Source of the DNA: Paucibacter sp. KCTC 42545
GTDB lineage: Bacteria; Pseudomonadota; Gammaproteobacteria; Burkholderiales; Burkholderiaceae_C
NCBI RefSeq assembly: GCF_001477625.1
Contig: NZ_CP013692.1
Location: forward strand, 4,340,001-4,404,000
Reading direction: 5' to 3'
Length of the DNA: 64,000 nucleotides
Translations under genes and position numbers: made by a program
The notes under the pieces: model-generated
The model's database searches: none
Seen by the model: the letters and a program-made list of their open reading frames with translations, nothing else
Told to the model about the DNA's origin: nothing
In this document: positions 58,321 to 64,000 of the stretch, piece by piece
Numbering within the stretch: position 1 is the stretch's first letter
Layout: every line of letters begins with the position of its first letter

Positions 58321-59751
58321 ATGCCGCTTTATCTCCAGCTCGCCAGCCATTACCGCCAAGCCATCCACAAGGGTGCCTTGCCGCCGGGCGCGCGCATGCC
58401 CTCGGTGCGCGGGCTGATGGGTTTGCATCAGGTCAGCATGTCCACCGCCTTGCAGGCCTGCCGCTGGCTGGAGGCCAAGGGCTTGCTGGAGGCGCGCGCC
58501 CGGGCCGGCTATTTTGTGCGTGCGCACAGAACGGCGGGTTTGCCGCCGGCGCATGAGCCTTCGCCCACGGCGCTGATCGATGAGGCGCGCTATGTGGGCG
58601 TGCATCAAAAAGTTTCGTCTGTGCTGGCCAAGGCCCTGGCCCAGCCGGTGCGGGTGAATCTGTCCGGCGCCCAGGCGGCGCCCGAGTTGTATCCGCTGGA
58701 GCGCCTGCGCCAGTCCAGCCAGCGCGTCTTGCGCCAGCATGGCGCCTGCCTGGTGACACCGCCGCCGCCCGGCGGCGAGCCCAGCTTGCGCAGTGCATTG
58801 GCCCGGCTGGCGCTGGAGCAGCAGCAACTCCAACTCAGCCCAGACGAAATCGTCATCACCCACGGCTGCACCGAGTCGCTCACCCTGGCTCTGCGCGCCG
58901 TGACCCAGCCCGGCGATGTGGTGGCGGTGGAGTCGCCCACTTACTACGGCTTGCTGCAGATTCTGGAAAGCCTGTCGCTGCGGGCGCTGGAAATCCCGAC
59001 CAGCCCGCACACCGGCATCTCGCTGCCGGCCTTGCAGGAAGCGGCGGCGCTGACGCCGGGGCTCAAGGCGGTGGCGGTGGTGCCGCATCTGCAAAACCCG
59101 CTGGGGGCCGTCATGCCGGATGCCGCCAAGCAGGCTTTGCTGGCTTGGTGCGAGCAGCAAGACCTGGCCCTGATCGAGGACGACAGCTATTCCGCCCTGT
59201 GGGATGGGCCGGCGCCGCTGCGGCCGATCAAATCTTTTGATCGCAACGGGCGCGTCATTCTGTGCGGCTCGTTGCACAAGATTCTGGCGCCGGGCATGCG
59301 CTTGGGCTGGATGAGTGGCGGGCGCTGGCAGCAGCGGCTGGAGATGCTCAAGTACAGCCAGTCGCGCCCGAATGAGTCGCTGCCGCAGTTGGCGGTGGCG
59401 GACTATTTCAATGCCGGCCATATGCCCCGCCATCTGCGCAAGATGCGCGCCCAGCTGGCGCTGCAGCGCGAGCAAATGGCCGAGGCGTTGGCGCGTTACT
59501 TGCCTGCCGAGTCGCGCCTGAGCGTGCCCGGTGGCGGGCTCAATTTGTGGCTGGAGCTGCCCGAGGGCGTGTCCTCCATGGCCTTGTTTGAGGCGGCCCT
59601 GGCCCAGGGCATTCGCTTGGCGCCGGGGGCGATGTTTTCCAACACCATGCGCTTCGATGCCTTCTTGCGCATCAATTGCGGCCTGCCCATTGACGAGCAG
59701 GTGCGGCAGGCGGTGCAAAGCCTGGGGCAGTTGCTGCGCGGGCGCAACTGA
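58321..59751 (+). CDS. MocR-type GntR/aminotransferase transcriptional regulator
   Basis: A 476-residue MocR regulator. The GntR winged helix (about 1-70) has PGARMPSVRGLMGLHQVS; the aminotransferase-like domain carries VITHGCTESLTLAL and the PLP lysine in CGSLHKILAPGMRLGWMSGG. It is divergent from a small DUF2917-like gene across 179 bases with a long inverted repeat. It is more diverged in the N-terminus from the MocR at 21852 than in the C-terminus. The effector is unknown. Confidence 0.9.
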   Translation: MPLYLQLASHYRQAIHKGALPPGARMPSVRGLMGLHQVSMSTALQACRWLEAKGLLEARARAGYFVRAHRTAGLPPAHEPSPTALIDEARYVGVHQKVSSVLAKALAQPVRVNLSGAQAAPELYPLERLRQSSQRVLRQHGACLVTPPPPGGEPSLRSALARLALEQQQLQLSPDEIVITHGCTESLTLALRAVTQPGDVVAVESPTYYGLLQILESLSLRALEIPTSPHTGISLPALQEAAALTPGLKAVAVVPHLQNPLGAVMPDAAKQALLAWCEQQDLALIEDDSYSALWDGPAPLRPIKSFDRNGRVILCGSLHKILAPGMRLGWMSGGRWQQRLEMLKYSQSRPNESLPQLAVADYFNAGHMPRHLRKMRAQLALQREQMAEALARYLPAESRLSVPGGGLNLWLELPEGVSSMALFEAALAQGIRLAPGAMFSNTMRFDAFLRINCGLPIDEQVRQAVQSLGQLLRGRN

Positions 59752-60006
59752 GGCGGGGCTGGCGGTGGCCGGCTTTGTACCTGATTTCAGGGGCGAGATG
59801 GCGCGCCTCAGCGCAGCGCAGGGGTCAAGCCCGAGCTGCCCTTGCGCCTTGATGCCGCTTACCTGCGCTGGCTGCGCGGCGGCCCTTGGCCACAGCGGCG
59901 GCAGGTACTTGCACCGGCGACTTGGCAGTTTCACAAAATACCGGGCCAGGCTTGCTAGGCTAGGGCTACGATGAAACGTCTTCGTCAATCACAAAAGGAG
60001 ATCCTG

Positions 60007-60582
60007 ATGCTGCGTCGAAAACTGCTGTTGACCCCCGCCGTGCTGGCCATGTCTTTGGGCCTGCTGTCGGCTTGCTCGACCAACGAGGCTGCCAAGGAAA
60101 CCCCGGCGCAGCAAAAAGCTGCCATCGAAGCCGGCTATGACGCCACCATGGCGACCTTGTACAAGAGCGTGCCGGGCTCCCGAGAGCTGGCCAGCAAGGC
60201 GCGCGCCATCTTGGTGTTCCCCAAGGTCTATGCCGCTGGCTTGGTGGTGGGTGGTGAATATGGTGAAGGCGCGCTGCGCGCCGGTGGCCAGACGGTGGAC
60301 TATTACAAGACCACGGCCGCTTCTTTCGGCTTCCAGGCCGGTGCACAGTCCAAGGCGCTGATCTATTTCTTCATGACCCAGAAGGCCTATGACGACTTCC
60401 GCAAGAGCAGCGGTTGGACGGCCGGCGTCGATGGTTCCGTGGCCCTGATTCAGGTGGGCGCCAATGGCGGCATCGACACCAAGAGCTATGACAACGCCGT
60501 CAACGCCTTCGCCCTCACCAACGGTGGCCTGATGGCCGCCGCCACGGTGGCAGGCAGCAAGATCGCCAAGCTGGAGTTCTGA
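60007..60582 (+). CDS. SYLF domain lipoprotein (BPSL1445 type)
   Basis: A 191-residue lipoprotein with lipobox GLLSAC (Cys23) and a SYLF (lipid-binding, YSC84-like) domain over the rest: AILVFPKVYAAGLVVGGEYG and a C-terminal QVGANGGIDTKSYDN. AGGAG eight bases before the ATG at 60007 supports the start; the open frame begins 12 codons earlier. SYLF proteins bind phosphoinositides or act as envelope lipoproteins in bacteria; the role here is unknown. A clear terminator follows. Confidence 0.92.
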   Translation: MLRRKLLLTPAVLAMSLGLLSACSTNEAAKETPAQQKAAIEAGYDATMATLYKSVPGSRELASKARAILVFPKVYAAGLVVGGEYGEGALRAGGQTVDYYKTTAASFGFQAGAQSKALIYFFMTQKAYDDFRKSSGWTAGVDGSVALIQVGANGGIDTKSYDNAVNAFALTNGGLMAAATVAGSKIAKLEF

Positions 60583-60628
60583 GTCAGGCCTGGCATAACG
60601 GTTGATCTGACCGGAAAGCAGAAAAGAG

Positions 60629-60656
60629 AAGGGCTCCGCAAGGAGCCCTTTTGTTT
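60629..60656 (+). terminator. Terminator after the SYLF gene
   Basis: AAGGGCTCC (60629-60637) and GGAGCCCTT (60642-60650) with a GCAA loop, then TTGTTTT. A good intrinsic terminator, 46 bases past the stop. Confidence 0.9.
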
Positions 60657-60813
60657 TCCCTCTGTCTTGGCCTTTCCGCACTTGAATCGGAAGCCAAAAA
60701 AAGAGCCCCAAGGCACCGACCCAGCCTGCACGCTCTCCCCATGCAGACTGAGTCGGGCCCGGGACCCGAGGCGGCGCGGCGCAAAGGTGGCGCCCGCCAA
60801 AACTTATCTTGCA

Positions 60814-60836
60814 AGCCAGTGACTAGGGCACTGGCT
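60814..60836 (-). terminator. Terminator after the LivK-type gene
   Basis: AGCCAGTG (60814-60821) pairs perfectly with CACTGGCT (60829-60836) around a 7-base loop. On the minus strand it lies 14 bases past the stop and is followed after some bases by TTTT. Confidence 0.55.
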
Positions 60837-60850
60837 GCGGTGCTGCTGGC

Positions 60851-61999
60851 TTAGCGGATCACCGCCAGCGACTCGCGGTTGCCGGCCTTGTAGGTGTACA
60901 GCGTCAGTGCGCCGTTCTTGATGTCACCCTTGGCATCGAAGCTGATATTGCCCGTCACGCCCTTGTAGCCCTCGGTCTTGGCCAGCACCGGCAGGTACTT
61001 GGCGGGATCGGAGGAACCGGCCTTGACCATGGCGGCGACCAGCACGCCAACGGCGTCGTAGGAGTAAGGCGCGTAGACCTGCACGTCGAGCTTGGTGGTG
61101 TTGCGGAATCGGGCGCGGAAGTCGTCCATGGCTTGCTTCTGCGCAGCGTCAACGCCGCCGGCTTCAGCGCAGTAGACCTGGCTGTCGTCGATGGTGCCGG
61201 CGGCCAGCTTGGGCAGCTCGGTGGTGCAGATGCCGTCGCCGCCAACGAACTTGGCGGAGATGCCCAGCTGCTTCATCTGGCGCAGCATCGGGCCGGCCAC
61301 GGCGTCCATGCCGCCGAAGAAGATCACATCGGGCTTCTTGGACTTCAAGCTGGTCAGGATGGCGCTGAAATCGGTGGCCTTGTCATTGGTGAATTCGCGG
61401 CCAATGATCTTGCCGCCGTTGGCCTTGACGCCTTTTTCGAACTCATCGGCCACGCCTTGGCCGTAGGCCGTGCGGTCGTCGATGACGGCGATGGACTTGC
61501 CCTTCAGGTCCTTGGCGGCGTAGCGGCCCAGGGTGCCGCCCAGATGCACGTCATCGGCCACCACGCGGAAGGTGGTCTTGTAGCCGCTGCGGGTGAACTT
61601 GGGGTTGGTGCTGGAAGGCGAGATTTGCGGAATGCCAGCTTCCGAGTAGATCTTGGCGGCCGGGATCGAGGTGCCCGAATTCAGGTGACCGACCACGCCG
61701 TTGACCTTGGAGTCCACCAGCTTTTGCGCGGCTTGCGTGCCTTGCTTCGGATCGCCGGCGTCGTCTTCGCCCAGCAGTTCGAGCTTGACCTTTTTGCCGC
61801 CGATGACCACGCCCTTGGCGTTGAGCTCGTCGATGGCCATGCGGGCGCCGAGTTCATTGTCCTTGCCCAGGTGGGCGATGGCGCCGCTGGTCGGGCCCAC
61901 GTGGCCGATGCGAACCACTTCTTGCGCCGAGGCGGCGTGGGCGGCCAGCAAGGCGGCGGCGCCGATCAGCGAGAAGGTGAAAGTTTTCTTGATCATCAT
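60851..61999 (-). CDS. Branched-chain amino acid ABC transporter substrate-binding protein
   Basis: A 382-residue periplasmic binding protein of the LivJ/LivK family. The signal peptide ends near AHAASA; the body has EVVRIGHVGPTSGAIAHLG, VVGHLNSGTSIPAAKIYSEAGIPQISP and DDRTAYGQGVADEF. The ligand is likely a branched-chain amino acid or a similar small molecule. No permease or ATPase genes lie beside it, so it works with components elsewhere in the genome. Confidence 0.93.
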   Translation of the reverse strand: MMIKKTFTFSLIGAAALLAAHAASAQEVVRIGHVGPTSGAIAHLGKDNELGARMAIDELNAKGVVIGGKKVKLELLGEDDAGDPKQGTQAAQKLVDSKVNGVVGHLNSGTSIPAAKIYSEAGIPQISPSSTNPKFTRSGYKTTFRVVADDVHLGGTLGRYAAKDLKGKSIAVIDDRTAYGQGVADEFEKGVKANGGKIIGREFTNDKATDFSAILTSLKSKKPDVIFFGGMDAVAGPMLRQMKQLGISAKFVGGDGICTTELPKLAAGTIDDSQVYCAEAGGVDAAQKQAMDDFRARFRNTTKLDVQVYAPYSYDAVGVLVAAMVKAGSSDPAKYLPVLAKTEGYKGVTGNISFDAKGDIKNGALTLYTYKAGNRESLAVIR

Positions 62000-62041
62000 C
62001 GTCAGTCCTTTTCTTTTCGAGAGATCCGCCCGAGCTTGAAC

Positions 62042-62449
62042 TCAGTGGGCGGTGGGTTGGGAAACGGGGGGTGAAGCAGGGGGCGGCGTTTGGCTGCTGG
62101 CGCTGGCGGGCTTGCTGCCCAAGATCCAACGCGCTGCGGCCAAGGCCTGGTCCGGCGTCAGCTGGCTGTTGGCGGGCATGGGCACCGCGCCCCAGCGCCC
62201 GCTGCTGCCTTGGGCAATGCGTTCGGCCAGGACGTTTGCGGCATCGGCTTGCTGCTCATAGCGTTCGCGGATGGCGGCAAAAGAGGGGCCGACCAGGGCC
62301 TTGTCCCGTGCATGGCAGGCCATGCACGCGTCAAACAAGGCCCAGCTCTGCTGAGCACCTGATGCCTGAGCCTGTGCCAGGCTGGGGCCGAACAGCGCCC
62401 CCAGCATGGCCAGGTTCGCGGCGGCGAGGGAGAGTCGCCGCGCCATCAT
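62042..62449 (-). CDS. c-type cytochrome
   Basis: A 135-residue periplasmic class I cytochrome c. A signal peptide ends near SLAQAQA. The heme site is CMACH (Cys42, Cys45, His46) and the axial Met is likely in VPMPANSQL. A Pro/Ser/Ala-rich tail ends the protein. Its ATG overlaps the stop of the upstream gene (ATGATGA overlap), so the two are translated together. It probably accepts electrons from, or partners with, the upstream LVIVD-repeat protein. Confidence 0.87.
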   Translation of the reverse strand: MMARRLSLAAANLAMLGALFGPSLAQAQASGAQQSWALFDACMACHARDKALVGPSFAAIRERYEQQADAANVLAERIAQGSSGRWGAVPMPANSQLTPDQALAAARWILGSKPASASSQTPPPASPPVSQPTAH

Positions 62450-64000
62450 TTGGGCATGCCCATCACTGGCTTGCCGAGCAACTCGGACGAGGTCACGTAG
62501 ATGCCGTGGTTGGAGAAGACCCAGACCAGGTTGCGGTCCCATTCCACAAAGATGCTGTGCACCGGGTTGGGCAGGGCGCGGATGCTTTGGGTCTGGCCGT
62601 CCTTGACGGGGATCTCACCAATCATCTTGGGCGTGAAGTAGCCGGCGATGACGGGCTTGGCCGGGTCCTTCAGGTCAAACATCTGCATGCCGGCGTTGTA
62701 GTAGCTGTAAGGCATGTAGCGCGGGCTGGGCTTGCCGGGCTGGACTTGCGCATAGCCGCTGCGCTTGGGGCCGAAGCTGCCGCGACGCTGGCAGAAATCG
62801 GTGAAGGGCGCCGCCTTGTCAGGCACCGGACGCGGCAGGGTGTGAGCGATCTTGGGGTTCTTGGGGTCGCGCACATCGATGGCGTAGATGTCCTTGAAGG
62901 GCTCGTAGCAGTCCTCGCTCATCGGGTAGCCGCTGTAATAGACCATGCCGGTGGACTCGACCTTGCTGACGTCGATGTTGTCGCCCTCGGTGCCGGTCAC
63001 GCTCATCGGCATATCGATGTGGGCCACCTGCTTCATATTCTTCGGATCGCTGATGTCGATCACGTAGAAGCCGAAGCCGCCCATGGCCGCATAGCCGTAC
63101 TTGCCACCTTTCTCGACCGGCGTGGGGATGAACAGCGGCATGCGCGCGCCCATCCACGAGGTCTTGTTGCCGGCACGCGGGTTCTTCTTGTATTCCTCTT
63201 CCTCACCCAGGCGCGAGCCCGGTGCCCACCACATCGACAAGCGCTTGGGCTCGCTGGGGTTGGACACATCGAAGGCCAGCTGGCCACCGGCGAACATATA
63301 AGTCTTGTACTCGGTGTTGGCGAAGGTGTCGTCCGGCGCGCCGGCGACGAAGAGGTACTGGTCACCGTCGTAGACCGGCACGTCCTGGCAGCCCGAACCC
63401 TGCTGCACCGGCTCCTTGGCCGAGTGATAGGGGTCCAGCGAGGTTTCGCTCAGCAGCTTCCAGTCGGTCCACTGCGGGCTGGTGACTTCAAAGATGCGGA
63501 AGCCGCGCAGCATCTTGCGGTCGCGCAAGGCCTTGACCTGATCGGGGTTGCCGTACTTGTTCCAGACCACGCCATAACGTGGCGTCTCGTAGCACTGCAC
63601 CGCGATCATCTTGTCGAGCTTTTTGTTGTACTTGACGGTGAAAGGGCCGAACTGGTGTTCGCCGCCCTTCACATCAAAGTACTTCTTGGTGACCAGCTTG
63701 ACGTCCTTGGGGTCGGTGATGTCGAAGAGGTTGTAGTGCCAGGTCTCGTAGTCGTACAGGTAGCGGCGACCTTGCCAGTCGAAGCTCGCTTGCCAGCTGT
63801 GGCCGGCGCCGGCCACGAAGGGGTAGAAGGCTTCTTGCTTGAAGTTCTTGGCGTAGGTGTTTTGGTCCAGATAGCTCAGGCTGCCTTCGACCGGGTGGGC
63901 ACCGTAGGCGTCCGGCGTGATTTCCGGCATCTTGAACTTGCCGGTCTTGGCGTCGTAGCCATAGCTGCCGGGGGCCGGGTGGGCCGGCTCACCGGGGAGC
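62446..64000 (-). CDS. LVIVD-repeat periplasmic protein (5' end outside the window)
   Basis: At least 518 residues, with the frame open to the right edge so the start is not seen. It carries several LVIVD-type beta-propeller repeats: NLFDITDPKDVKLV, FYVIDISDPKNMKQVAHI, YAIDVRDPKNPKIAH and QMFDLKDPAKPVIAGYF. Similar proteins are secreted and poorly characterised. Its stop overlaps the cytochrome c start, so both are in one operon. An electron-transfer oxidase or dehydrogenase role is possible but no cofactor motif is visible. Confidence 0.85.
   Translation of the reverse strand, partial: LPGEPAHPAPGSYGYDAKTGKFKMPEITPDAYGAHPVEGSLSYLDQNTYAKNFKQEAFYPFVAGAGHSWQASFDWQGRRYLYDYETWHYNLFDITDPKDVKLVTKKYFDVKGGEHQFGPFTVKYNKKLDKMIAVQCYETPRYGVVWNKYGNPDQVKALRDRKMLRGFRIFEVTSPQWTDWKLLSETSLDPYHSAKEPVQQGSGCQDVPVYDGDQYLFVAGAPDDTFANTEYKTYMFAGGQLAFDVSNPSEPKRLSMWWAPGSRLGEEEEYKKNPRAGNKTSWMGARMPLFIPTPVEKGGKYGYAAMGGFGFYVIDISDPKNMKQVAHIDMPMSVTGTEGDNIDVSKVESTGMVYYSGYPMSEDCYEPFKDIYAIDVRDPKNPKIAHTLPRPVPDKAAPFTDFCQRRGSFGPKRSGYAQVQPGKPSPRYMPYSYYNAGMQMFDLKDPAKPVIAGYFTPKMIGEIPVKDGQTQSIRALPNPVHSIFVEWDRNLVWVFSNHGIYVTSSELLGKPVMGMPK

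Overview
The window is high-GC bacterial chromosome, densely coded on both strands, with no rRNA, tRNA, insertion sequence, prophage or CRISPR array that I could see. The gene set points to a betaproteobacterium of the order Burkholderiales, probably near Roseateles, Kinneretia or Paucibacter (inferred). It includes a PEP-CTERM protein, an mnmG-rsmG-parA block with parS sites, a prkA-yeaH-spoVR operon, PutA with a divergent Lrp-type regulator, SYLF and DUF4397 lipoproteins, and short dispersed intergenic repeats.

Layout. 1-8.3 kb: a gene remnant, a GlcD-type FAD oxidase, a PEP-CTERM surface protein and the prkA-yeaH-spoVR stress operon. 8.3-15.6 kb: the chromosome partition region, with parB, parA, rsmG and mnmG. 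Two perfect parS sites lie in mnmG, one near-perfect site lies in rsmG, and a perfect DnaA box lies upstream of mnmG. argC and acetyltransferase genes separate parA from parB. 15.8-24.3 kb: a small cysteine-cluster protein, a DUF2061 membrane protein, a hybrid histidine kinase with an HD-GYP response regulator, and a MocR regulator divergent from an EamA exporter.

24.3-29.3 kb is the most interesting part. It holds a peptidase-containing ABC exporter (C39 triad intact), an HlyD adaptor, a 60-residue precursor with a classic double-glycine leader, and a LuxR-type regulator whose AHL-contacting Asp position is Cys. The predicted 27-residue product starts and ends with the same hexapeptide, TPRGGW. 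The precursor promoter and the luxR upstream region share the 11-mer GACAAGTGTCA inside inverted repeats. I read this as a self-contained, LuxR-controlled secreted-peptide system with no visible modification enzyme, immunity gene or LuxI synthase. It may be a peptide signal or a new bacteriocin-like peptide.

29.4-49.4 kb: an orphan sensor kinase, a hydrolase-natA-natB operon, and metabolic and envelope genes (MaoC, GST, thioredoxin-like, EamA, DUF4397, FadH), then a PAS-GGDEF-EAL protein, an HDOD protein and a DUF885 protein. 49.6-64 kb: a PAP2 phosphatase, a DASS symporter, a GreA/GreB-like protein, the putA locus, a second MocR, a SYLF lipoprotein, a LivK-type binding protein, and a c-type cytochrome coupled to an LVIVD-repeat protein that runs off the right edge. 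Several genes concern signalling (c-di-GMP enzymes, kinases, a LuxR regulator) and amino-acid use, which fits a free-living heterotroph that senses its surroundings.
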